DNA of 64,000 bases. Origin: Cristatella mucedo. Lineage: Eukaryota > Bryozoa > Phylactolaemata > Cristatellidae. Under the pieces are notes generated by a model, which saw nothing but the letters and a program-made list of their open reading frames with translations, made no database searches and was not told the origin of the DNA. Location: positions 311,001-375,000 of the forward strand of contig WPIO01000159.1 of assembly GCA_009760855.2 (NCBI GenBank), in the 5' to 3' direction. Below, one piece after another: positions 14,301-28,700 of the stretch (the stretch's first letter is position 1; each line of letters begins with the position of its first letter). The position numbers were made by a program, and so were the translations under genes.

Positions 14301-17300
14301 CACCGGAGGAAAATACTGCAATTACCGTCAGACGTTCTATAATTTGCGATTTATTTGATGCTTTGGATAATTAAAAAGCCACTGGTAATATTAGTTAGAA
14401 CCTGAAAACTGCCCGTGCAAATTAAAAATTAAACTGGTCCTGTCTGTGCACCAATACTCAAGTAAGCATCGTACAGACATAGTTACTTGAGTTTATCACC
14501 ATGCATCACAGATTCTTTGGCATGTCTAGTCAGACCACATTCACAATTCGTGTTGACTGATTGGCTGTTTCTTGTTTGCATAGGTCGTAGACATTAAGAA
14601 TAATAGATTGCTGAACAGCAGCGATGATAGACCGTAATAATTCTGCCGAGCTGGTTAATGCATCTTTGTCTGCAACTCCAAAAAGCCACAAAGACTATGT
14701 GGGTGTTACGCAGGAGAGTTTTGCATAGAAAACTCACAGCGCAAGTGGGTTTTGGTACGCATTCGGTATGTTATGTTATGTTATGTATCTCCGTCAGTAA
14801 CTCCACAAAGTCATAAAGACCATGTGGGTGTTACGCAGGAGAGTTTTGTATAGCGCACTCACAGCCTAAGCGGCTTTCAATACGCATTCGGTAGCCAATA
14901 GACTTCGTCTCACGCAATAAAGAGAAAGTGGGAAGCATAGCAGAGTCAGGAGAGCAGTTGAGGTAGTGAGTAGCATAGAGGTAGCAGTTCAGGACCGCTG
15001 AAAAAGATGTGCCATAGTCGGCAGTTGGAGAGCCAACCGACTTCATTTCACGCAACAAAGAGAAAGTGTAAGCCCTAGCAAAGTCAGGAGAGCAGTTGAG
15101 GTAGTGAGTGGCATGGAAGAAGCAGCTCACGACCGCAGGGCAGGATGAGCCATAGTCGGCAGCAGGGGTGTAGTTGTCGCTGTGTAAAAACCGTGGAAGC
15201 GAGTTCCACAGTCAAGGACATGCAGAGTTAAAGCTTCTGTCGCCAACGGCCTTTAAGCGGAGGAATGGAACAGCTAATTTATTGTCCGTATAGGACCCGA
15301 GGGCACAAGGAGGCTGAAACTGGTGCAGCTAAGTAGGGAAGAGCCAAGCCATGGCGGGTCTTGAGGGTCAGCTTAAGAACTTAGCTCTCTATCCGTTGAT
15401 CAACCGGCAGCCGTAGTAGCTCTTTTAGAAAATCTGAGACTTGAAGACTAGCCTTGCAGCCATATTCATAGCCATTTGTAGTGGCCTTGTTGCTTTTTAG
15501 GTAGCCCAGCCAAAAGGGAATTGCAATAATCAAGCTGAGACAGAACTAAGAAGGTAGCTAAATCTTTTGCAAGCCACCTTGGAAGACGGCTCCTTATTTT
15601 AGATAGGGTACAGACGTGATGGCTAGCTGTAGAAGCAGTCTTCTGAATGAAGCTTTTAACATTTAGGCAGGAACAGGGTGGTGACCGCACAACAGCCTCG
15701 CCTATTAGAAGAGCAAAGCCTTCTAATTCAGCCACGCGCATAGGGTAAACTATGAGCAGCAATTTAGTTTTATTTTCATTTAGTTTTAAGAAGTTTTCCT
15801 CCAAGATTGAATGAGGGCGAGGCAAGCATTCGGTTTATCAGTTGCTGCAGCAGATTCTGACGGTTTGAATGACAAAAAACAGCCGAGCATCGTCAGCATA
15901 AAATCACATCATATTCCACGGGCCTCAATCACTTTTACCAGAGGTTGAGTATAAATGGAGAACAGCAAGGGACCGAAAACGAACCCTTGAGGGACTCTAA
16001 AGGTGACCGGTCTCGTGGGTGAGACATGAACCGCCACCGATTGAACACGATCGTACTGCTACTAACCACACTTGCATGCTGACCCTGTGCATATCACCCC
16101 TAAACCATGTTATTCACGTTGTTTATCAAGCATGATACCACTCACCATTCAACCGTGTTACCTCTGCCGCAAATTTAAAGCGCCTAGAAAGAGATTGAGC
16201 TCTGAGGGTACTTTATCAAGTGTATGATTATTATTATCATCAGACAAGTACGATTTAAACCGTGACAGTGCCTCGTCTGCCGGACCGAAAGTTGTTCTCA
16301 ACCGTCCAAGTATGACATCGTGATCAATGATATCGAAGGCAGCTGATAGACCGAGCAGATCTAGGGCAGCGATATTCTCATCATCGTTGCCACATAGAAT
16401 GTCGTTGCTAACACGGAGGAGAGCAGTTTCAGTTGAGTGCTGCTTCATGCATTAGTCACCGTGACCGGAAACTATCTTAGGTCTGTAGTCATGGATTGAA
16501 CCACTAAGCCTGAGAAACTTTGGTTATGAACTTTATAGCTACAGAGGCTAAAGCAGGCACCGGGTACTTGTGGTTAAAGGTGAGTTTATGATGCATAGCT
16601 TATGCACTCCCTGTCGGTTATTTGAATCTCGGTCTTTCCTGGATACTCCGCTTTGCAGGCTTACGCTCCACTTCACTCGGCCCTCGCGCTGAGGTCACTC
16701 CAGCTCACCCGGCCCTCGTGCTGAGGTCACTCCATCATCGAGTTAGCTCTCCCATGGCTGATATAAGAACAGGCAAAGCAAAGGGCAAACGCGGCAGATA
16801 CACGAGGATGTGGTTACCTCAAGAACTTCACACTGGTTTGTGCAGCCGATACTCCTGAACACGAAAAATACACTGGTACAACACAGCATCCACGTGATTA
16901 GTATTTTTGGCCAAAAGTGAATCATCTTCAAACACGCCGTCCAAATCATCTAGAGAGACACAACAGTGTTAATCCTAGGCTCGGGACACCAAAGAGAGCC
17001 GTATTTTACCGAAGAACCGCAGCGAGCTTCCAGACTAACCTCTAGCACCATTAAGGCTGAAAAAATCAATACACAAACTGACAAAAACAGATGGGCAACC
17101 AAGTTGGGGCTGCTGCCAGCACCAACTTCCTTCTGCGTCAAGTTTCCGTAACCGTCGTCTACCGAGACCGATTCATTTTCCAAGGTACTCGAGTTCTTGG
17201 GAGCATCTAGCCTGAAACGTGAGCGACGGATACATGCGAATTCTGGTTGTAGATATGACGAATGTCAATAACTAGGCTTTCCAACGCTAGGGAGCCGCTG

Positions 17301-19688
17301 GCGAGTATTCGAATGCAGCGAGCAGCAGGAGGATCCTAACCGACGAGACCATTGGTCGCGGTACAATCGGCAGGCACCGATAGGCATGACATTCCCTACT
17401 GGATGTGGATGAAGGAAAAGATTAAGACGAATAAGATACAAAATTAGGCAAAAAGACTTTCGCAAGTTGTACTGGGGTTCCGGTGCTCAATGGCAACTAG
17501 TTGTGTCACTTTTATCTTAGCGTGTGTCGTACACTCCATATGGCGGCGATACCACTAAAGCGAATCCAATGATGCTGGCCAAGAAAACCCCAAATAAGAG
17601 CAGCCTGATGTAGTAAGAAAATTGCGGGTAACTTTGCCACTTGTGGTCGAGAAGGCTTTTAACGACACTGTGGGCGAGCAAGTTCTTTCTCCGAGACAGC
17701 ACCTTAAAAAAAATAAGACTTTCTTGAAAAACATGCACTTGTGATGTCGGTTAAATTCACTCAAGCAGGCCATCCGACCGACCATTATCATGAGCGGATG
17801 ATTTCTCATGACGAAACAACCCTTCTCGAGGTAGCATCGTGCCTCACACTTGACGAAGCCTTTCTCATCGTAAGCTATCAACAAGAAAATATTTTTATGA
17901 CTATTGGATGGCAAAGGCGAACCAATTGGATTTTGTTTACTAGTAACTCAAGGTGCTCACAGCAAATTCACGACAAGTAAGAAGAATTCCATACGCGAGT
18001 CAGTTCATTCGTTCATCTCTGCAAAAGCATCACAAACATGATCCAAGGTAAAGGAGCAAAAGTAGAATATAAAAGATGCATAGCTACGAGTGTGAACGGC
18101 TATAAAGAGGGTTAGCATATAGTCATTTTAGCTAGAGCAATTAGAAAATCTAAAAATCAGTTCTTCACTTTTCCAAATTATTAACGATTTAAAATAAAAA
18201 ATACTTTTAAGCATCGGAAGTATGAGTAATTCCTCATCGACGTCCAAGTTATGTCACGTCTGCTATTTTAGGAATGGCTAATTACTAAGTTGGAGCGATT
18301 GATGATTCTGCCCGGATCTTTATGGCTAACAGAAGATCTTTAGCTGCAATTGGAGATTTTAAGTGATCAAGGCATTGAAATCCTTCATACATAATAATAA
18401 TAATAATAATAATATTGCACTTGATAAAGCGCCCTCAGAGAACTTAATCTCTTTCTAGGCGCTTTACATTTGCTGCAAAGTGATACGCAATAGAATAGTA
18501 AGTAAAATCATGCTTGAAAAACAAACAAAATGAATAACATGGTTAGGGGTTACATGCACTGGGTCAGCATGCAAATGTGGTTAGTGGCAGCATGAACAGT
18601 GTCAGCACGCATAAGCACACCAAGGACGAATCACAGGGACCCACTAAATGCTGTCCTAAATAGGTATGTTTTTAAGTTTCTTTTAAATGTGGTCAGGTCA
18701 GGGGATGTTCTGATGCAGGTCGGGAGGGAGTTCCAGGCTGTGGGAGCATACGAGCTAAATGCACGGTCTCCAAAGGATTTAAGGTTTGTACGAGGTATTT
18801 GTAGACTGTTGGATTCCGAAAAGCGAGTGGTACGATGCTTTGCCTGATGGGGTAGTATATCTGAAAGATAGGCTGGAGCCATAGAATGAAGAGACCTAAA
18901 AGTGAGCGACAAAACCTTGAAGTCAATCCGTTGCTTGACTGGTAACCAGTGCAGGTCAGCGAGAAGTGGAGTAATGTGGCAACTGCGACGCTCACGACAG
19001 ACAAGCCTAGCTGCAGAGTTTTGCACCAGCTGCAATCGCCTGATCGCACATGCTGGTAGGCCAGTAAGCAGTGAGTTGCAGAAGTCGAGACGAGATGTCA
19101 CGAATGCATGGACCAACTTGGACGTGGTTTCCTTATCTAAACAAGCCCGAATTTTAGCAATGTTGTAAAGCTGAAAATAGGCTGATTTGACTGTGGAGCT
19201 GATGTGGTCGTCTAACGAGAGGTCGCTTTGGAATATGACACCTAGATTTCGATACATGATAAATTCAGCAATGCCATTGTTGTTGTAAATGTCAGAGCAA
19301 ACATTTTGACGACAGTTAATCGCTGCTTGCAGTCCATAATTAAGAAATCATGTGCAAGATGACAGGTCCTGGGTATGAAGTGCATCTTTTTATGCAGCTT
19401 CACAAAGTCTGCCGGATGTGTCTTTCCAACGATCAATGAACGGTGGTTAAGTGGCTTGTCAGCAGCCCTTAGGTCACTGTTGCACGGTAGCTACCTGCAG
19501 AGGGTTGGGAATAGTTTCGTCAAATAAGACAGATACATTTGATTCATTGGACAAGTATTAAATGTGTGGGCCGGACTAGGGCTAGCAGCCTGCTGTATTC
19601 ACGTGCTGGTTTCCATGCATCTCAAACGCATGTCGCGCGATTGTGTTTTAAAGAAAATGAGAAACCTAATAAAGATTATGTAACATAA

Positions 19689-19735
<47 letters not shown>

Positions 19736-22700
19736 CTACATATAACAATGTAACACCGGTTTTTCAGGTAGGCTTCTTGACTTCTTGACTTTCTTCTTGA
19801 CAGCTGGTGTCTTTATCGCTCAAGCCACCCCCACGAAAAGTTTATTTGAAGAGGAGGGTAAAATTGTATAAATCTCGAAAGCGATCCTCAATGAAAAGTA
19901 ATGAAAGAGTTCCAGGAGTTCTTTGTAGCCACCATGAGGTTCCATGTAGCCACCAAGAGTCTCAATCGATTAAAGACGACAGAGAAAGATAACTTCCTCG
20001 AGAGCATGAGCAATCGTAGATACTTATTCCTTTTCGCCAGCAGCAACATTTTACGGTGAATTTTCAATGTTGAGCCAATAAAGCGTATACACGAAAGCCC
20101 CTCATACGCGTTTTATGTAAAGAAGTTGAGCAGCCCAGAAGCATATTTTAAGATCAGTTATGCCAGAGAATATTGAAATGCTTCATATAAATAAATAAAT
20201 CCTAGCTGATTCAACAGCTGCTTTTTGTTTAGCGACAGAAGAGCCTTTATGGCTATCACCACCGCTTGCAGTGGCGATAAAGAATCGCCCACCGCAGGAA
20301 TCAAACCCACGACCTCAGGAGCGAGGTCGTAAAAGCAACCGCCTTACCTAGTGTGCCATCACGGCTCACCGTTCGTGTGGAACACGTCCTATCTCATTGT
20401 GGTGGAGCGCAAAAAGGGCTTCCCTATTGATGGCTTCAAACTAGTTTTGATCGAACTCACTCCTTGTATCTTGCTCAGAACGTCTCAATTATCATTGGCT
20501 TTCACCGCTCCAGCTACATCTAGAAAAGACCCGCATGAAGCTTACTTAGCCTAAGATACGTGTATCCACTTTGAACGGACAACAGAAAATGCAGCCGGTC
20601 GAGTAGAAAAATCACCCGTCTTGATAAGTAAATAACTATGTATATATAATTCTGTTGCAAACCGCCGTAAGAGAACTTAATCTCTATTTAGGTTCCCCAC
20701 ATTGGTAACGGAGCTCGAGCCCACGACTTCCTGTCCTCAAGGCATTCACCTTGACTTTGATGGTGCGAGTACCCTAACCACTGTTCAAGTGCAGAACTAA
20801 TGGAGGGGTTTAGTAAAGGAAAGTAATTTTGATCGTTGTCGGTATTTTCAGCTCTATGCTTAGTTCATGCAGGCCGAATTATCGCTGTACTTAAGCTTTT
20901 CCCTACAGAGGCCAAAGAGAATTATTAGACACAACCACAGGCTGAATGTGCCTCACTGGTCGCATAGCTTGTTTGCATAGTGTCCCAAGAGAAATTCTTA
21001 AGAGAATGTCTTTCCTGACATTTTACATATGCCGCTGCGCTCGAGCCCACAACCCTGGTCGTTACTGTGAGCACCTCGCCACTGAGCTAAAACGGAGTTG
21101 CAGCCCTGTTAGGACCTGAGATATCAATAGCAATACTTTGTGACTTATTCGAATGCTTTACGGTCTATGCTCAGAGCTGTCGTCATTTATATCTAGGGTA
21201 TTATTTCACTCGTTATCCTAATTGGATATGGCTGCTGGCTGCACAAACGACTTCAAATTCACAATTGAAGCGTGAGTAACGCCATCTTTCCCTGACCGTT
21301 CTTTCATACTCAAATAGGCTTACTCTCCCATTATACACAGCTTTTTCTTTATTTGCTAGTTTATAATTACTTTTACTATTTTTCTTCTCCCTGTCTGCCA
21401 CCGCTATGTCAAAGGAAAGTCTGGGTTATCCTGCAATCTCAGCGATGATTTCTACCCATTTCTTTCTAACGAGCTCTACGTTACACAAAGAATCAAGACT
21501 GGCGATAAGTTTTTTATTTTTGAATAATATAATATTATCCTTACTTTAACGATTAATGTTCCTCGGTAGTTTAAGTCGTTTTCATTGGAGCCGGCCAATT
21601 CGCTTCCAAATACGTACAATATCTCTCACTCTGTTTCCCCACTCACCCTAGGAAAGGGTAGGAGAGGAAATAGTCTTGCAAAACAACTCTCTTGGATAGT
21701 TATCGATAGTATGCTTTCCAAAACCAAGGAACGTAATATTAATTACGCACGCAATTTCTCTCTCCTGTCGTCGAAATCTCTCTCTACCGGTCTTTCTTGC
21801 CCACTCTCTCGTACTCCGTCCTACAGGTTCTCTCTAAAGTTCTCAAATCGTTTATTCACCAGCAGCACTTCTCACTCCCAGCGAGAGAGCCCCAACTGCT
21901 CCGCCGTGTGTTAACTTCCTCTCTGCCCCTCTCCCCCTGGTCGACTCCCCTGATTCGTCGACCACAACTGTGCACCGCCCGACCCTGATTGTGAACCCAC
22001 CATCTGGCCACCGGCTGGTTCGTGCCACATCAAAGGCGGACCACAGCAGTGCACCTGCCGACCCTGATGGTGAATCCACCATCTGGCCACCGGCGGGTTA
22101 CCGGCCTGTGTCCAGGCCACATCACAGGCTCATCAAAGGAGCCGGCATACAATACATGCATACACACGTACATACGAACTACACGCCCCTTGACCTTAAG
22201 GTCACAAGTCAGGGGCCGGCATACAATGCATACATACATACGAACTACACTCTCTTTCGCTCATTTCACCTGTAATATCGTTCTTTCTCATCGCACATGT
22301 ATTTTTCTCTATGATCTACGTGTGCATAGGTGTCCAGGAGCGTGTGTGTGTTTGTGTTGGCTCGTGCTTAAGCCTGCTTGCTTGCATATGTGTGGTGTAC
22401 GTGAGACTGTGTGTATGCACGTTTAAGTATAAATGCACGTGGGCGATGGGACAAATGGCTTCACGTAGCCACTTCAGCAAGGACTGTGGTACATCGTGAG
22501 CTAGCTATATCTGCCATCGCCACGTCCCGTGGAAAGTCACACATTGAACTTTCCACCTCTTGGTGAGCCATTTGCAAAATCAAACACTCCGGCGGCTTTC
22601 GAAAAGATCCCCGGTCCTCAGGGAAGCTATAGCTATACGTTAGACTCAACTCCTAACTTAATTATTACGTAGAGGGAGTAGCAATCAGATCCCAGGCTTA

Positions 22701-25700
22701 GGTCATACAATGTCTGATTTCTAATAATCACAACTAAAGTATCACTAATAATTTCTAGCGACTTTAATTATCTGAATGATTTGGCATGCTCGCGTGTTAC
22801 TGTACGCGTAACGAGGACATGCAAGCATTGGTGTGTAAAACAAATCACGTTACCCACATGACTCAGCCACGGAGCCATTCTCCAGGGGATGCCACCAACA
22901 TGCATACTGGTCGTCCAAGAGTTCGTAGTTGTAGGTCACCTCGTGATCTGGACTATCTACATTACTTCCGCTTGCCGTGATGCATCTGTCCAATACCAAT
23001 CCTGCAACATCTGCAGTACACGCACGTTATTGCATTTTGCTCCCGTAAAAAAGCCAGCAAGCCAAGCCGCTCCGCAAAGACAGAGGTCTCGCTAAGTGGT
23101 GAAGACACGCATCTTCCACTTAGTTTTGGGCGTTATTGAGACCAAATTTTCGAACTCAAGTTTTCAACTCAACCTCGCGAAAGGGTAAATTATTTGAATA
23201 CGTTTAAATCAGTTTTTAGCACAATAAGCTTGTGCACTAGCAAGCAATTTCTATTTGCAAGATCCTTAGGAAAAAGTGCTGAAGACCTTAAAGGAACTTA
23301 GAATTGCTAAACTGAAATATGCATATGTCACGTCACTACCTGGAGTTGAACGCTCGATCTCCTAGTGCAGAGGCAAAAGTCATACAATCTTCAAATATCA
23401 GTTATTGTTCAAAAACCCAAGCGTGCTCGGCACATAAAACGGAAAAAGGCAGACTTTTTTGCAAAATTTCAAGTAAAAATTAAGGCCACGAAATATCGCC
23501 GGGAATGGAAGGATTGAACATGCATTGAAAAGCGCAGAGAGAGCAAGATAGATAAGAACAGACTGCATGAGAAGTGGCTCCATGCAACAAAAAGCTCGCA
23601 CTACTCACACTCGACCAATCAAAAACAAATTTCCAGAATCTATTTACATTGGCAAGATAATTGGCGGAATCTTTCGAGATCCGTCTCAATGAAGATGAGA
23701 CGCACTATTCCCACCTGGCATTTTTCTTATAAGTTTCCTCATGGGCGTGTCGAATGTGCTGCTTTTAGTGTCGACGAATACATGCTGCATTGCGTCCATC
23801 CATTTTTCAGATCGTACAATGCTTGCGGCTGCTGCAGAGTGGCCACTGTTGATAGCCAAGTCTATGCAGTTATTGCCTTGGAAATCAAGTAATTTGACGT
23901 CAGCACCACTTTCGATCAGAAGCTCAACGACATCAGCATGTCCTCGCTCGCATGCTAAGTGAAGAGGCGTGGTCCTTGTTTTATCCATGGGGTCGACTGG
24001 CGAGTTTGAATCAACAAGCAGCTTGACAACGCTGTAGTGTCCATTAGCCGCTGCACAGTTTATCGGAGTCCACATCTTAGAATTTCTAAAACACACATCA
24101 TGCATGAAATCTTTATTGAAGAACTAATATACAGTGTCTGTATAGAGGTTCACAGTAAAACAATAACTCTTGCCGTTTTCAGCAGCCTATACGCTCTATA
24201 GACGATTTTAAAAGATTAAAAAAATGACACTCGAAAGAAATGGTGTATGTCAAGTTTGTTAGAATTAAGCCAAAACATGAATAACCAGCTTTTTCTGGCA
24301 ACTTTCCAGATGAAGCTCAGATTTGGACATTGCCACAATCTTGGGCGGCTAAGTCTTCGTTGTGTTGTCCCTCTATAACACACCGATTCAATGGGCATAT
24401 CAGAAACCACAGTTCACAGAATGCAATTTAAAACGTTCGCTAGTAACTGGCAAGATTGGGAAATATATTATCTTTATAATCCGTCGAGTAGCCATGGTTT
24501 AAGAGGTAAACATGTCAATGGCCAGTGAAGGAAAAATAACTGCCCAGCTGCATTTAATGCGATAAATGTCAAGGAACGTCATGAAACTGTTCATCACAGG
24601 ACTCGCTGGGTTCATATAAATTGTTCTTTTTTGTGCTCATGCCAGCCAGACACTGTGCATGCTATCGCTAACCACATTGGCATGCTTCCTTTACGAATAC
24701 CTGAAGTGACTAGAAAGACATTTAGTTCTCTGAGGGTGCTATACAAATATACTATTGTTACTATTATTACAAACCATCGAGACCTCGCTTTAGGTCTTAA
24801 AGGTGAGACAGTAAAGTGGCTGTCTTTGCCACCTCGCGCTTAAGAGTGCGAGGATCGATGATTCAACTACTGTACAGCAGATTCCCAAAGTGAGTTCCTT
24901 TCTGGTGACTAATACCATGTCTGTCCTAAAGGTGCATCTGCTTTGGCCTTATCACTGACACCATGGATGTGTCAGCATGAGATAGGATGAGCTGAAGAAA
25001 AGCAAAAAAAAATCTCTGCACTATATTGCGCGGCTCACATGCAGAAGTCTTTATCTAGCAAAAAGTGAGGAATTGTCGGGCTTCATTTACGGTGTGCATA
25101 ATGTTTCACTAAGACAAATTTTCTAAAAGAGAAAACAAAGCAACAACGTGTATTCGGTATATGTTTTTAATGTTTCACCAGCAGTTTACATTTTATCCAT
25201 ACTTAAGTGGGCTAGTAAATATTACTGCGAATAGGCGGCCATTGATATACTGCTAAATCGCTACGATTCGCCACTCTTTAGAAAAGGGTTAGAGTTAAAT
25301 ACCTCTACGGCGTTGGATAGGGCCTCGGATTCTAGGCACTGCTTTCCGACTTTCGGTATGTGTGGCCTCGCGGACATACTGGTACGCACTCGATAAGGCA
25401 GTCTTATCCTAAATTGTAGACGAAGACTTACTACGATATCGGGTTGTCAGTCTGCTGCTGCAATATCCACGCCCGGAACCGGTCACGGGCAGTCGCGTGT
25501 TAAGTGGCAATACGCTACACGTAGGCTGGACAGCACGAGGTCGGACAAATCTTGACTGAGCTCCAAATAAAAGAGACCAGCAAGCACCTACCTAGCTTCA
25601 ATGTTCGCTCCGGCGTGTATCAGCAGGCTTGCGACCGACACGTGACCGGCGAGCGCTGCGAGGTGCAGAGGCGTGTTGGAGTTGCAGTCCAAGTTTGTGA

Positions 25701-28700
25701 TGATAGTCTCGTCGCGCGTCAGCAGCAGGGAGACAATGTGCGGCATTCCGTGCTTGGCGGCCAGATGTGCCGCAGTCTCCTCCTCATCATTCTTGCTCGA
25801 TAGGCTGCTCGGGTTCGTGTCAATAAAAAGCTGCAACAAAGTCACACACGTCGAGCGACCGACTGTGCGCTGAAGGTTGGAAGAAAGATACAAAACTCGG
25901 TCGCTATTAAAATCGTCTTGTAGCTATTTCCATCGTAGTGCAGGCCTAACTAATAATACCCTTACAGTTGGCTGCGAACAAAAAAAGGTCATTTACCAAC
26001 TTCCGTTTGAAGCTAGGACCCATGCTCGCAACTCAAAGCATCCGGAAATGGCTCAATGAAAGAAATAAAATAAATAAATAAAAACATTGAAAAAGGCGTC
26101 TCAGCTGCTGCTGCTGCGACCTGCTCGCCGTTGCGTTCAAGCGCGAGTTGATTGGCACAAATTATTGCCTCTTTAAAAAAAATAAAAAGTACTAGCTGAT
26201 TTGGCAGCCTCTTTTTATATGGCGACAGAAGAGCCTTTACGGCTATCACCACCGCTTGCAGTGGCGATAAAGACTCGCCCACCGCAGGATTCAAACCCAC
26301 GAAATCGGGGCCGCGGTCGTGAAAAGCAACCGCCTTACCTAGTGAGCCATTACGGCTCAATAAGGTAGTCAGACCATCACAATATATGATAATAATAAAA
26401 TTCATTGGCATAGCGCCTTAAGAGAAGCTAATCTCTATTCAGGTACTTTAAATAAGCCACGGGCTCGAGCTCAAGACCTCAGTCATGAAATATATTCGCC
26501 TTGACCTTGGTTCGAGGCGAGCACCTTAACCGCTAGGTCAAACTAGAGCGGCTTTATGCTATATCTACACAAACATACAGTCCGTAGCCGAGAGCTGTGC
26601 CGTTCGAATGACTTGAGTCTCCAGAAATCACGTGCGAACACGCAGCAAGTTTAGGTGACGTAAGCAGCTCGGTTCTCTCTTATTCCTCATCGTCCATGCT
26701 TTTATCAATGTAGCCCTTTTGCCAACGTGCTATTTCCATAATTACAAATATATCCGATGATACGACATTGAGGAAAACACTTCACCAATATAGTGCCACT
26801 AGCTAAGGCTACAAGCTTATTTATTTTATTCAGCGCGTCTTATGTATGCACCGACGCAGGTCAGCCCAGGGATAACGTGTTCGCACTTCACTACCGAGGA
26901 CGTGTACTCGAGTCCTGCTGCAGGTAATTTATTTATTGTCCCCAATAAGGATGATAGCCGCTATATGAATGAGCCTGTTGAATCAGCAACCTTTACTTTA
27001 CAGAGCCATTGAGGCCAAGCAGGTGCTATGCTGGAGAAGCTCAATCGTTTCCTATAGCTCAGTCTAAACCAAGCTGCTGTGCTTGGTCACACGAAAGTCG
27101 TAAGAAATAAAAATAATGTATAAACGCGTAGAGAACCCACTTCCCACTGACATTACGATATCCCATGTCTTCACACATCTAAAACGAATCTAAATAATAC
27201 ATCCAAAAAGAAGCCAAAATTGTACTTGATCAAGTTTTCTTCTACTGCTAAGCAAATCTATCGTTATTTTAACTATTATTATAAGTACCAGGGAATGCCA
27301 ATCAAGCCTCTTTACTTACGTTAGCAATTTCAATAAAACCCTTGGCGCAGGCTTTGTGAAGAGGTGTTTCGTCGTGCAGATCTCTGAGACTCAGCAGCCT
27401 TTCCATTTCACCTGTGCTTAGCAACGCCTATAGAAATGAAAAGTGGACGATGCGCAATGGACGAAGATTCGTCATTTGGATTTGACCACAGTTCTTTTAC
27501 AGCACATGTAAAATTGCCTAGAAAGAGAATATGTTGTCTGTGGGCACTAAACAAACGTGTTATTATTGTGCTGCAGATACGCAGTCAGTATGCAACGGCT
27601 AGAAACAATGGTCAGAGAAATTGCTTTCTATGAAGAAAGCTGTGCGAACAGTTTTAGACAACCAATCAACAATGAGTTAGCGTCTTAGTGTTTTTTGCAA
27701 GATCAAAAGTAAACACAGATGAATTAAGGAACACTTATTTCGATTGTAAATAAAGCCACATTGAGCCCTGGGCTCGGAGATTCAGAGACTCGTAGATTCT
27801 GGCTGAGTTCGTTGTAATTCTGGTAAATTGAACAGGCAGGGGCTTACAAGGAGCATCATAAGAAACTAAAACTGGCCAGTGTTCACACCATGAAAGGAAT
27901 TGGCTGCATTATGCCTCATCTCGTGGGGAACTTTAGCCCAGTTAAAAAAACTCATTTCACAGCTGATTTAGGAACCACACTGTAAATAGTGAATGAAGAC
28001 TCTCTCAAGAAGAGAGAAGACCCGTCGAGACTCTCTAAAAAGGCTGGACTTTCACTGGCCGCTAATACCAGCAAAGTTGCCTCCACTGGCCACTCATCCA
28101 CCACTGCACGGCCACACGGCACAACGGCACAGGCTGGTACGCAACGAAACTTTGATAACCAACAGCTTTTGTGGAACTACCAGCTGAATTCCGGAAGCCG
28201 CAGTCGAATGGGTTAGGGAATTCGTTTGGGAGAGCGAAAGAAGAGCTACCCACGATCAAAGCTAACGCTACTCAGAAAGTACGAAAGCTTGCCTTATTAA
28301 CAGAACTAAGGTAAAGCCGTCGAACCATTTTTAGAGAATTGGCTCGACCCAGCTCGGCACACGTCCACTTGCCTACCTCTACTACGGCTATGTGATTTCT
28401 CTCAGCAGCTAGGCACATTGCAGTCATTTCGTCTGTGTCCACCGCAAGAATGTTCGCTCCGCTTTTTAGAAGTTCTTGCGTCACCATGGCGTGGCCTTCG
28501 CTCGCCGAAAGCAGCAGAGGAGTCATGTTGTCTCTATCCAAGCTCTCAATAGCAGCACCCCTGCAAACCAGCAAATGAAGGCGCTGTGAAGGTGAAGGTG
28601 GAGCTGGAAAAGACTCGCGAAATCCAAGCAGCCTTTTGATTACCTTGAGATAAGGTACTTCACAACATCGACATGGTTACATGAAGCGGCCTTGTGGAGT

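Noticed and set aside
16820-16950. Second frame in TRPA exon 15 ([14 protein letters not shown])
   Set aside because: It ends in a stop, does not fit the phase of exons 14 and 16, and has no membrane segment.
18902-19168. Plus-strand frame [20 protein letters not shown]
   Set aside because: Antisense shadow of LINE-B ORF2; the same shadow appears at 42707 and 49117.
21213-21401. Minus frame with FNCEFEVV as the TRPA linker exon
   Set aside because: It has no matching splice sites, and exon 22900-23001 fits the same place by phase and sequence.
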